Shown one piece after another: positions 17,774-27,600 of a DNA stretch of 64,000 nucleotides. The translations under genes and the position numbers were made by a program. Within the stretch, counting starts at the first letter, position 1. Each line of letters starts with the position of its first letter. This DNA is from SUG2458 sp963651465 (GTDB taxonomy: Bacteria; Bacillota_I; Bacilli_A; RFN20; CAG-826), in the NCBI GenBank assembly GCA_963651465.1, contig CAVJPS010000018.1, forward strand, positions 1 through 64,000, in the 5' to 3' direction. Under the pieces are notes generated by a model. The model ran no database searches. It saw only the letters and a program-made list of their open reading frames with translations, and was not told the DNA's origin.

Positions 17774-20700
17774 TTATTTATTTTTTAGATAACTTTCTTC
17801 ATAATTTACAATATTAGATTCGGATTTTGTTTGTATGTTTTTATTAACAAAATCTCTAATATTTTGAGGAATATTATATTTTTCAAAAAGCTTTTCATTA
17901 ATTTCAGAAATTGATAAATTCCACCAATCTTCATTATAGTTTTGAATTGGTATAGCTCCCCATGAAGATGTGCTATGTTGTGAAAATTTATTCATATATA
18001 GCAAAGCTCTTGCAAATTTAGTCATTAAATATTTAGCATGCTTTTTAGCGGTCACATAACTATCAAATTTTCCAGATTCAAGATATGTTTCCGTACAAGC
18101 TTCATATGGAGACGCGATAATTATATCCGAGAATGCACCACCAAGGCCTGTCTTTTCGGACATATTACCCCAGGCATATGGAATTAGCACTTTAAACTTA
18201 TCTAGCTTATCAGAGTTTTTAGGAAATTTAAAATTTCTTGAAACCCATAATACTAATCCTGATTTAGCATATATTTTAATATTTGTTTCATCTAGTTTAT
18301 TTTTAAATAGTGGTGTTATATTATATTTTTTCATATTAGTATCATCATCATTTGTTATTACATCAGTACTTAAACCATATGGTTTACGTACTGATGTAAT
18401 ATTACTTATAGGCTCAAAATCCTTAGATTTTATGACAATATCAGCTAAATCTTGTATTTCTTGAGGTTTTTTTGTTTTGTCATATTCATCTAATAATAAA
18501 ATATATTTAGGATCTATACCATTTGTATAAATCAATTGCTTTCCATCCAATTCGTTATCGTATTTATTCTTCCAAAATATTATATTAACCCACTCAGCAC
18601 CAGATATTCCTGGAAATACATTTTGTCTATTATCAATAAATACTATTTGTTTATCTTGTTTAACTTCCTTTTTATTCATGCAAGATAAATTATTCGCATT
18701 TTTTGGTTCTTGCCAACTTATAGGGAAAATCAAAGAAACATATTGTCCTAGATGTAAAGATGTTAAATAGAAATTAGGATATATTTGTTGATGGTTTACG
18801 CCTTGATAAGGTGGATTACCTACTACTGCATTAAATTTCATTTCTTTACCTCCTTGATTCCAAAAGTTTGGTCTTAATATTTTATCAACCAATTGCTGTT
18901 GCTTTTCTTTCATTTGATTTACTAAATCATCAAATGCATGTGCATTGATTTTACCTTTAGTATAGCCTAGTAATGTTCTTCTTGTAATTTGTTTAGCCAT
19001 TTCAGTTTTACAAATTACATAAATATTATTTAGAACAACCTCATCCCAAATCTTTTTCTTATCTTCAAATGATAAATCTCTATCGTTTAATTTCATTCTA
19101 TAGAATGTATATGCAACATATAATGGATATAAACCCGTCTTAGAATTTATTTCTAAAACTTTACCTTCATCTGTAAAAATGTCATCAGTTACATTTGTCT
19201 GTTCAACTAACTTAGGTTCATCTAATCTTGTTGAATAATCATCATTATAGAAACAATATCCACCAATAGTTTGAGCCATATGCATATTAACAACTCTCCA
19301 TGGAGTTAAAACAGTTTCTTTATCGGGGTTTTTAAATTTATCAAATAATTCAACTAGCTTTTGAATACGTTTTGTTGGTTCTAAATCATCACATTGTTTA
19401 GCGATAGCTCTTATACTTCTACATGATTTAATGAATATATCTTTATCGTAATATTCAATAAATGTTTTAAATATATCTTTTGTTACACCTACTGGCATAA
19501 ATTCACTCCATGATGTCTCATCGATTAAATCGGCAAATCCATCAATTGTAATATCAGAAGAATAATCAATATCCATACCATATACAAGTAATGGTATTCT
19601 AATAGAAATACCTCTAAGAATAGAAATTGCTGTTTTTCTTTTATCTTGAAGTTTCTTTAATTCTTCAAGCCTTTGCTTTTCATCCTCGCTTAAAGGTTCT
19701 TTATTTTTCTTCTTATCATCTAATTTTTCAAGTTCTTTTCTTTGCTCTTCTGTTAAATCGTTTTCATTAACTTTAACATCAGTTTTTATTGTTTGATTTG
19801 TTTTACCAACAATTTTTCTTAATTCTTCAAACTTATCAAGTGCTTTTTCATCTAGTTGTTTGAGTTTAAGTTCATCATATAAACATCTATCTTCAAAACC
19901 AGATTCAACAACACGTTCAGCATACACTCTTTTAACTTCTTGAAGTAATTCATTTGCACTAAATGTTTTCATACTTGAAACTTCTTGTAGTGCAATAACA
20001 GGACAGAAGTTTAAGAATTCACCCATAAGTTTTGCAACTTCAATTTTAGGTTCTCTTCGTTTTGCCATTTTTTGAATGGAATCATATACAACTCTTAATG
20101 TTCTATCGGGTGCAAAGTCAAACACATAACAATTTTCTTTAATCTTACCATTAATATTTCCAGGAGATTGAACTCTAAATATTGTTTGTAAATAAGATTT
20201 AGCGTCTGTCATATAAGTTCCATATAACATTAATACGCCAGTCCATTCTGGAACTGTTATACCAGTTGTTAAACGTCCACACGAAAGAGTTATAGTTCTT
20301 GTATTTTCAGGATGGTTAGTTAATGCTTTAGTTAACTTATCTTTAGCTTTTTGTTCTTCTTTAAAGTCATAATCGCCATCACCTGCAACATTTACAATAG
20401 AAAAATTCTTAAATACAACGTGTTTCTTTAAAAGTTCGGTTAAAGCTTTTGCTTCTTTTACCCCAGGAATCATCCATAAGGTATGTCTAAAATAATTCCT
20501 ATATTCGTCAGTTGAAAAAGGATAATTTGTAATATCACTCTTTGTACATAATAAATCTAAGAATGCATTTACAGCATCTTCATGAACAAAGTCACCAACT
20601 TTAACATTTGATGGAATATCAGCGTTATCTTTTTCTTTCTCTCCTGTCCAAACTCTAAAGAATTCTTTAAAATTAAATGCCTTATCTTCTAAATCAAAAT

Positions 20701-21844
20701 CAGTATGGATAAGTTTTTCTAGTTCATAGGTAAATATATTTAGTTTTGGAAGTTCTTCATAAGGGTTTGAATCACCAAGTTTATTTGAATCTCTCATCCA
20801 ATCATGCTTAGCTTTTTGTTCCATAATATAATCCCAAGTATAAGTGTTATCGTTAGAATATAAATCAAATAAATTAAATGGAGTACCAGACAAGCTTAAA
20901 TCATAATTCTCGTCATTAATAAGTAAATCTCTAACATTTTTACCAAGTTCAGTCTGAGTCCCTTCATGTGCCTCATCTGTTACAACTAAGTCCCATTTAG
21001 TTTTAAATATTTCGTTGTTCTTATCAAACTTACCACCAGCTTTTTTAGCTCCTCTTAAGTCTTGAATTGATGCGAAATAGATAAATGGATTGTCAGATTT
21101 TAATAGATCATCGATAGTTTTACCATTGTTTTTTGATCCATAAGAATATTTTGAATCTTTTTCATAGAAAATTTTACCAAAATCTTCAAACCATCCGCTA
21201 TCAACGTCAGGTCTATGCGTTATTATGATAGTTTTTTTAAATTTCATTCTTTTAACAAGTTCAAGAGCTGACAATGTCTTACCAAAACGCATTTTAGCAT
21301 TCCAAAGCATATTATGACTTGTTGAAAATTGCTTAATAGTTTTTTGTATGGCTTCTTCTTGTTCTGGACGTAATACTATTGGACTTTGATTTTGTGTTAT
21401 TTGATATCCTTCTAATGCTGATTTACCAGTCTTAACAGCTTTAATTGCGTTTTTAGCTGTTTCTAAGTCACACTCAAACCATTCGTTTTGTCTACGTTCT
21501 TTATCAAAATAAACATTTTTAATTCCTGAACGTTTTAAAACATTATGTACTTTATGGTCTCTAAAAGCTTTACAAATTCCTTGATTATTTATATATACGG
21601 CAATTTCAGTATATAAAAGTTGATAAGTAATACCAGCAGTAACAGTATATTCATCGATTCTTTTTTTTGCAGCAACATTTAAATCATTGCAAAATGGCAA
21701 AAAAGAACTAAAATCTTTATTAGTCTTAAGTGTTGCATCTCCGATTTTTAAATATCCTTTATGTGATTCATCATTTATTCTAAATATATATATTAGTTTA
21801 TATTCGAATGTTGATTCGAATTTTAAGTTTCCTTTCTCTTCCAT
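17774..21844 (-). CDS. Single-chain restriction-modification enzyme: GIY-YIG-like nuclease, SF2 helicase, N6-adenine methyltransferase
   Basis: 1356 residues from ATG 21844 (GGGG upstream; the GTG at 21856 lacks a site). Domains in order: residues 15-145, a T5orf172/GIY-YIG-like nuclease (LIYIFRI ... KGYLKIGDA ... EWFECDLE); 155-600, SF2 helicase with Walker A MRFGKT (185-190), DEAH (290-293), SGTP (319-322) and motif VI region QTIFRVQSPG; about 690-740, a charged coiled linker; 840-1110, methyltransferase with TPWRVVNMHM (motif X-like), LEINSKTGLY (motif I) and NPPY (1010-1013); then a probable target-recognition region to the end. The layout recalls type ISP enzymes, but with a GIY-YIG-like instead of an Mrr-like nuclease, which is inference. 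It follows the M-like subunit gene by 20 bp. Confidence 0.85.
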   Translation of the reverse strand: MEEKGNLKFESTFEYKLIYIFRINDESHKGYLKIGDATLKTNKDFSSFLPFCNDLNVAAKKRIDEYTVTAGITYQLLYTEIAVYINNQGICKAFRDHKVHNVLKRSGIKNVYFDKERRQNEWFECDLETAKNAIKAVKTGKSALEGYQITQNQSPIVLRPEQEEAIQKTIKQFSTSHNMLWNAKMRFGKTLSALELVKRMKFKKTIIITHRPDVDSGWFEDFGKIFYEKDSKYSYGSKNNGKTIDDLLKSDNPFIYFASIQDLRGAKKAGGKFDKNNEIFKTKWDLVVTDEAHEGTQTELGKNVRDLLINDENYDLSLSGTPFNLFDLYSNDNTYTWDYIMEQKAKHDWMRDSNKLGDSNPYEELPKLNIFTYELEKLIHTDFDLEDKAFNFKEFFRVWTGEKEKDNADIPSNVKVGDFVHEDAVNAFLDLLCTKSDITNYPFSTDEYRNYFRHTLWMIPGVKEAKALTELLKKHVVFKNFSIVNVAGDGDYDFKEEQKAKDKLTKALTNHPENTRTITLSCGRLTTGITVPEWTGVLMLYGTYMTDAKSYLQTIFRVQSPGNINGKIKENCYVFDFAPDRTLRVVYDSIQKMAKRREPKIEVAKLMGEFLNFCPVIALQEVSSMKTFSANELLQEVKRVYAERVVESGFEDRCLYDELKLKQLDEKALDKFEELRKIVGKTNQTIKTDVKVNENDLTEEQRKELEKLDDKKKNKEPLSEDEKQRLEELKKLQDKRKTAISILRGISIRIPLLVYGMDIDYSSDITIDGFADLIDETSWSEFMPVGVTKDIFKTFIEYYDKDIFIKSCRSIRAIAKQCDDLEPTKRIQKLVELFDKFKNPDKETVLTPWRVVNMHMAQTIGGYCFYNDDYSTRLDEPKLVEQTNVTDDIFTDEGKVLEINSKTGLYPLYVAYTFYRMKLNDRDLSFEDKKKIWDEVVLNNIYVICKTEMAKQITRRTLLGYTKGKINAHAFDDLVNQMKEKQQQLVDKILRPNFWNQGGKEMKFNAVVGNPPYQGVNHQQIYPNFYLTSLHLGQYVSLIFPISWQEPKNANNLSCMNKKEVKQDKQIVFIDNRQNVFPGISGAEWVNIIFWKNKYDNELDGKQLIYTNGIDPKYILLLDEYDKTKKPQEIQDLADIVIKSKDFEPISNITSVRKPYGLSTDVITNDDDTNMKKYNITPLFKNKLDETNIKIYAKSGLVLWVSRNFKFPKNSDKLDKFKVLIPYAWGNMSEKTGLGGAFSDIIIASPYEACTETYLESGKFDSYVTAKKHAKYLMTKFARALLYMNKFSQHSTSSWGAIPIQNYNEDWWNLSISEINEKLFEKYNIPQNIRDFVNKNIQTKSESNIVNYEESYLKNK

Positions 21845-21864
21845 AATAATCCCCACTTTAAACT

Positions 21865-22815
21865 TTAATAAGTTAAATCAATAAATCTAACTATTTTATT
21901 TTTACGCCAGTCTTTAATTGTTGCGTATACGCCATTGTGTTTTCTATGATCACCTGTTTTACAGCCACAGCACTCAACAGGCATTGGTTCATATTCTTCA
22001 AACAAAGACATTTCTTTAGATTGTTCCTTATGACAACTATAAGGTATTACAAATTTTATTCCATCCATTTGGAAAATGTTATAGCTTATAATCTTTGCAA
22101 TTTCAGTTAGTATTTCAATTAATGGTTCTTCATTAAATTTATCCATATAAAATTCAATAAAATCATAAAACAAATTTTTTCTAGCAATTAATACATTATC
22201 GCCTTGAAAATCGAATCCATAAATTCTTTTATATGCGATATAACAATATTTAGTAAAATCTTCTTTTGTTGCAGTATTTTCGGATATAACTCTTAGTTTT
22301 CTATCAAGAAGTCCGATTCTATTATGAGTTTCTATTTCAATGCCATTAACTGCATCATATCTTGAAGTTAAATACGGAGCTTCACCACATGTTATTTCAA
22401 GACGTTCTAAGTCAATATAATCTTCCCATTTATTTTCTTTAAAATTAACTATATTAGTAGACTCCCATTTATTTTCAAGTTCTTTGTTAAATACTCCATC
22501 ATAACCAAACCATTCATTATCTATCATGTTATTTTGTTTGTTGCATACCCACGATGGTGTAAATACTTCAGCCATATCTTTAGATCTCTTTTTTTGTTCG
22601 ACTAAAGATTTTTCCATTCTTGGTCTTATTAATGAACGTTTAGCATTTACTAGATGATTATATTCAATATAATCTTCTGAATTATGTCCTTTAATCATAT
22701 AATTATCAGTTGCATAAATAAGATTTTTCTTAGTTGTTCTATCGAGCAAAAGAATCTCTAATATTCCAGGATATTTAATCGAAAAGTCTTTATCATTTAA
22801 TTCAATATTAGACAT
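21865..22815 (-). CDS. Restriction-modification methyltransferase-like subunit
   Basis: 316 residues, of the type annotated as 'restriction endonuclease subunit M' beside helicase-methyltransferase proteins. Motif X-like AEVFTPSWVCNKQN (82-95) and a motif I-like ERLEITCGEAPYLTSRYD (137-154) are visible, but no NPPY motif, so it may need the large protein for catalysis or act in SAM or DNA binding. Near the C-terminus a Cys/His cluster (ECCGCKTGDHRKH) could bind zinc. Its ATG lies within the end of the controller gene (8-bp overlap), with GGAGGAAAAAG as ribosome site. It is the second gene of the restriction operon. Confidence 0.75.
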   Translation of the reverse strand: MSNIELNDKDFSIKYPGILEILLLDRTTKKNLIYATDNYMIKGHNSEDYIEYNHLVNAKRSLIRPRMEKSLVEQKKRSKDMAEVFTPSWVCNKQNNMIDNEWFGYDGVFNKELENKWESTNIVNFKENKWEDYIDLERLEITCGEAPYLTSRYDAVNGIEIETHNRIGLLDRKLRVISENTATKEDFTKYCYIAYKRIYGFDFQGDNVLIARKNLFYDFIEFYMDKFNEEPLIEILTEIAKIISYNIFQMDGIKFVIPYSCHKEQSKEMSLFEEYEPMPVECCGCKTGDHRKHNGVYATIKDWRKNKIVRFIDLTY

Positions 22816-23020
22816 CTTTTTCCTCCATTACTAATTCAATTTTATTCTTTTTACACAAATCAATGATTTTCTTTTTAACTTTAATAGTAGGTTCATGATG
22901 ACCATTTTCGTATCTATTAATAGTTGCAAAAGACACACCTAATAATTTAGCAAAATCTTCTTGAGACATTACTAATTTATTTCTTAATGTAATTGTAAGT
23001 TTTTGATAATTATAATTCAT
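22808..23020 (-). CDS. Small Xre-family HTH regulator, putative restriction-modification controller (C) protein
   Basis: 70 residues, a minimal Cro/CI helix-turn-helix: MSQEDFAKLLGVSFATINRYENG is the classic HTH_3 core, and little else is present. It is first in the operon controller > M-like subunit > nuclease-helicase-methyltransferase and overlaps the second gene by 8 bp. This position and size match C proteins that delay restriction until methylation is established. Two perfect palindromes lie in its promoter (23052-23085), consistent with autoregulation. The assignment as C protein rests on context. Confidence 0.75.
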   Translation of the reverse strand: MNYNYQKLTITLRNKLVMSQEDFAKLLGVSFATINRYENGHHEPTIKVKKKIIDLCKKNKIELVMEEKDV

Positions 23021-23051
23021 ATTTAAAAACCTCTTACCGAAATATATAAAT

Positions 23052-23085
23052 ATTATAACACTTATAATGAGTAAATACTATTTAC
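23052..23085 (-). promoter_or_regulatory. Promoter with two palindromic operators upstream of the controller gene
   Basis: GTAAATA-C-TATTTAC (23071-23085) is a perfect 7-1-7 palindrome. ATTATAA-CAC-TTATAAT (23052-23068) is a perfect 7-3-7 palindrome that contains the minus-strand -10 box TATAAT. Their centres are 18 bp apart. The -35 at 17-bp spacing is poor (TAGTAT), as expected for a promoter needing activation. Double operators over a weak promoter are typical of C-protein control. Confidence 0.6.
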
Positions 23086-23218
23086 CGTTTAATTATATCT
23101 TATAATTTATCATAAAAATATCTTGAAAATGTATTAGAAACATGAACAAGATAAGAGAGACGAATAAATTTGTACTAAACATTTAAATTTTAATAAATTT
23201 TGATAGGATACCAACATA

Positions 23219-23249
23219 TAAAAAGATGAAGACTTTATATGTCTCCATC
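23219..23249 (-). terminator. Terminator of the minus-strand HTH pseudogene
   Basis: On the minus strand GATG-G-AGAC / GTCT-T-CATC pairs around ATATAAA and is followed by a T run. It lies 19 bp beyond the pseudogene's final stop and resembles the terminator at 15721-15775. Confidence 0.65.
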
Positions 23250-23267
23250 GTTATATTTTTTTACTGA

Positions 23268-23831
23268 TTATTTGCTAGAACTATCTTTTGCAATCCTATA
23301 AACAAGATTAGTTCTAGATTTATCTTTTACTATGTCCCACCAAACAATATCATCGCCCCAGCCTACTTGTTTAGTATAATATGCACCATTGTCAATTAAT
23401 AATATAATTATTTCCCAATAATTTTTTAAAGACGGATTCGAATTTTTGTTATCAATATTAAAAACAGGTAAATATTCTTTTTTAAAATCTATTTTATCTA
23501 GATTAATTCTTTTTTTACAATTATTAATAATTGATTTAGCATTACATTCTACTATATATGTAGCAACATAATCAGAAATCTTTTCCTTTAATACGTAATT
23601 AATTTTATCAAAATCTTCATTAAATAAAAAGTAAGTTTTAGGGACATTAAAGTAATCACATATTATCTTAGTACTATTTAAATCGATTTCTTTATCACCA
23701 TTTTCCTACTCAGCTATTGTTTTTGTGTCAATGTTCAATTGCTTAGCTAAATTTTCTTCCGTTAACTCATTGATTTTTCTAAGCATAATTAATTTAAATG
23801 ACATTAAAGATATTTCATTTTTTTTTGACAT
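23268..23831 (-). pseudogene. Xre-family HTH protein interrupted by an amber codon
   Basis: Reading from ATG 23831 (AAAAAGGAGATTTATA upstream) gives an HTH_3 domain that stops at TAG codon 42 (23706-23708), in the motif position AE*ENG where active proteins have Tyr or Trp. After the stop the same frame stays open for 145 more codons to TAA at 23268, encoding a C-terminal domain (KTYFLFNEDF ... VGWGDDIVWWDIVKD) of unknown fold. Other genes here end in TAG, so the codon is a real stop. A single-base change would restore about 187 residues. Its promoter and terminator look intact, implying recent loss. Confidence 0.8.
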
Positions 23832-23850
23832 TATAAATCTCCTTTTTGTA

Positions 23851-23879
23851 TTTATATTGTTTTACCATTTTTATTACAA
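23851..23879 (-). promoter_or_regulatory. Sigma-A-type promoter of the HTH pseudogene
   Basis: TTGTAA (-35, 23874-23879) and TATAAA (-10, 23851-23856) on the minus strand with 17-bp spacing, about 20 bp before the ATG. Confidence 0.6.
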
Positions 23880-23937
23880 TTAGTTAATATATCGATGAAT
23901 AATAGAAATGAGAAAATATTTAAACTTGATTTTAATT

Positions 23938-24693
23938 TTATTTAAAATATTTTTTATTCTTTTCAATAACGGCATTTATTAATGTATCATCAAGATCATT
24001 TTTCTTTTCAAGTTCATGAAGTTCGGATATATCTTTAGGTAAGCAACTACCACCATATCCTCTATTGTCTTTATAAATAAATGTGTGACTTGTGCCAATT
24101 CTAGGATCAGCAATCCATATTTCTCTTACTTGATTATAATTCAAACCTAGCTTTTCACAAATATCATACATTTCATTTATAAATGTTACTTTTGTAGCTA
24201 GGAATGCATTTTCCATATATTTAGCCATTTCAACTTCATCCGCTCTTGCTTGATAAATACGAACATTTGAATTAATAACAGTTTTATATGCATCTATCGC
24301 TAAATCTATTGCTTCGGGTGTTCCACCAAAAGATAGCCAATTTCTATCTGATAGATTAACAAAAGGATGTGCTACAGTTTCACCATAATATTCTGGCTGA
24401 AATACTATATTTTTATGAAGCTTTTCAGACATTTCTCTTGTATAACCAACTCTTACAGTTGAACGTAAAATAATTACTTTACAATTACACCAATTTAATA
24501 CTTCATCTACAGCAGATGTATCACATGTTCCGTCTTCGCTTTTAGGAGTAGGAACGCAAACAAACGCAGCATCACAATTATTTATTTCATCTTGTGAACC
24601 TAAATTCTTAAATTTATCATAAATAACAGCATCTTTAAATAATCCATGCATTGCAGTTCCAACATGGCCAAGTCCGATAATTCCAATTTTCAT
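23938..24693 (-). CDS. UDP-glucose/GDP-mannose dehydrogenase-like protein without C-terminal domain
   Basis: 251 residues from ATG 24693, which has GGAGGAAAAAATA upstream; the longer frame from 24708 starts inside the preceding gene. The NAD-binding fold opens with MKIGIIGLGHVGTAMHG, continues with VCVPTPKSEDG, and the central domain ends with the catalytic-cysteine motif GYGGSCLPKD (Cys217). Conserved Lys/Asn of ENAFLATKVTFINE are present. Normal family members have about 400-450 residues; the C-terminal nucleotide-sugar domain is missing, although the gene ends with a normal stop. It probably oxidises a sugar or related alcohol for the product built by the giant upstream protein (1-bp overlap). 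Substrate is unknown. Confidence 0.75.
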   Translation of the reverse strand: MKIGIIGLGHVGTAMHGLFKDAVIYDKFKNLGSQDEINNCDAAFVCVPTPKSEDGTCDTSAVDEVLNWCNCKVIILRSTVRVGYTREMSEKLHKNIVFQPEYYGETVAHPFVNLSDRNWLSFGGTPEAIDLAIDAYKTVINSNVRIYQARADEVEMAKYMENAFLATKVTFINEMYDICEKLGLNYNQVREIWIADPRIGTSHTFIYKDNRGYGGSCLPKDISELHELEKKNDLDDTLINAVIEKNKKYFK

Positions 24694-27600
24694 TATTTTT
24701 TCCTCCACTTTATTCCGTGATATTCTTTTTGATATTTATTACCAAGTTTATTAAGTATATTTAGAGCTTCACTAGAAGAATCAAATCCATATACTCTATC
24801 ATCTTCAATTTCTTTGTAGCGAATTCTTTCATCAACTTTAGTTTCAGCAAGTTTGCTTGACCATCCTTTTTTATTCCAAGCAATTATTAATTTATATATA
24901 GACCATGCAGTTGCAATTTCTGCAAGAGTTCCCGCTCCTCCACCTATTGCAATTACTGCATAAGCATCAACTACTTGCTTTGCTCTCATATTATCAAGAC
25001 CAGTAGCAACTTTAATATCAGCATATTCATTAGCCTCTTCAGTGTCATTTCCAGGAAGTATCGCAATAGTATCACCGAATTCATATTTCGACGAACTTTT
25101 AGCACCTTTTAATACTGCTTCCATAATTCCACCAAGACCACCTGTTTTAACTCTATATCCAGCGTCTACTAAAGCTTTACCTATTTCAATACCTAATTTA
25201 TATTCTTCATCTTCTTTATCAACTACTGCGTCACCAATTACTGAAATTATAGGTTTCATAAATCTCCTTTGTGCTTTTTTAAAAAGCTTATCTATTGTTT
25301 CTTTTTTATGTTTAATATTATATTGATTTAATTCATTTACATTTTCTTTAGATGGCTCAAAATAATAAATCTGCTCTTTTATTTCTAAAGGATGTTTTGA
25401 AGCATCAACAATAGGAAGTAATATAGCATAATCGGTATGAGCATCAACATATTTTCCATTATCAATTAAGAAGTCACCAATATAATCAACTAAATATCTT
25501 TTAAATGTTTTTGGATGTAACCAAATATTATCACCGTTTCTCAACCAAGAATTTTTAAATGATTCAATAGAGTATCTTCTATTTGGTTTATCAATTCTAA
25601 AGCATCCTCCACTGGTCATATCTGCCCCATTTTTATATGCATTTCTAATAATAGAAATTGCATCGTTTCTAAGTAAACAATCATCACCATCAACATTTAC
25701 AACAATTGTATCCGGATTAGTTATAATGTATTTCATAGCTTTGTCAAAATTAGCCAAAGAATCAACAGAGTGAGTATTTTGAATTAATATCATATGGGTT
25801 TTACACCATGAGTCATATTTTGATAACGAATATAGATATTCTTGTTCTTTTAAATCGGATGCATCATCAAAATATACAAAATCAAAACATTGATCATCCT
25901 GTTTTTTTAACGATTCAATTAATCTTTTTAACTTTTCAACTCCTACATTTTTCCCCCTAGAGAAAATAGCAATTGATCTATTAGTTTTAGGATACCATTC
26001 CTTAATAATATTTATAGCGTCTACATTGTTAACTTGTTCTAAAGGAATATTTCCCAAAAGATAAGCACTAATAAAGTTATTATTTTTCATGTCATTAGGT
26101 AAATGAACGAAGAATATATCTTTGTCTCCAAAACGAATGCTTTCTTGCTTTAACAAAATATTATCTAATGCTCTATGCCAAGGTAAACTAAATTTACCTT
26201 CAGCATTTAGATAATTATTTAAAGGTAATTTAGAATTCAATTTTTCTAAATCAATGAAGCAGTTTCTAACTTCAACCCTTTTACCATATGTTGATTCAAT
26301 AGATTTATTTCTACAAATTCCAAGAGTTGCAGTAATTGCATTTGAATTTATAAATTCATTAAAACTTTCAATGAATTTTCCATTCTTCACTTTATATAAA
26401 ATATCAATATCTGTTTGAAATACGTATCTAGTTTTAACATTGTCAAAACCATTTAATGTAGCAAGTATTTGCTGACCATTCTCAGAGTGTGAATATTTAG
26501 AGTCCATACCAAACCATTTAATATATGATTCATGATTTAATGTAGTAACGAGTCTATCAATAGTACCATTAGATTTTAAATAATTTAATCTTTCTAATAA
26601 TATCTTTTCATCATCTTTTGAATATCTTCTTACTCTTTCTACTTTTGATAAATCAACAGATACAATTATTTCTTTAAATTTAAATCCATTTTCTAAATTG
26701 TTAACAATTTGATTTATACATGGTATTACTATTTCATAATCCATAGGGCAAGTTTTAATCATTAATGAGCAATCATCAAGAATGATATTATTAACATTAA
26801 TGACATCAAATATTAGATGTTCACTAATAGGATTTAATGTATCGACATTAACACCGTCTGATTCTATTATTTCTTTTATTTCAAATCCATTTCTTTTAAA
26901 TAAGTTCTCATAATAACTAAATGGTCTATGATAATCATCTTTTGGTCCATATAACCCTTCTTTTGTATAGAAATTATTTTGTGAATAATCACCTTTATAT
27001 CCTTTGGTTCTTAATTCAGTATTATCAACTGAATCAAAGAATGGATTGCATACACTAATAATTGCATGACGGTTTTTCCTTAATATGTTAGATATATTAT
27101 TTAATATCTTGTTATCCCATTCTTCAGTTACATTGCATAATACAAGATTAGAAATAACTAAATCAACCTTCTTATTAAAGTCATTTATATTTTCTATTTT
27201 AATTACATCCTTAGATGCTCTTTCATTTAAGGTCTTTAAATCTATATCAAAAACATAACATTTGAAATCATTAGCTAGGCTATTGGTAATTTTACATTTA
27301 CCCGCACCATAATCTAATATTGTTTTAGGCTTATATTCTTTAATTTTATCAATGATTATATGATCATGAATTGCTTCTTTTTCTCTTTTATTAAGTAGTT
27401 TTTCAAAGTTATCCATTCCAAATAAAATTTCTTTATCACAGTTCATGTAATCTTTTTCTATTAATTCAGTAAACTCATTTAATGATAAATTACTATATTT
27501 AAGCATTTCAAATGTTCTTTTAACCATACGATTATATTTATCAATTGAATATTCTACAAATGATTTACCATAATCAATATATTTTAATTTTCCGTTTAAA

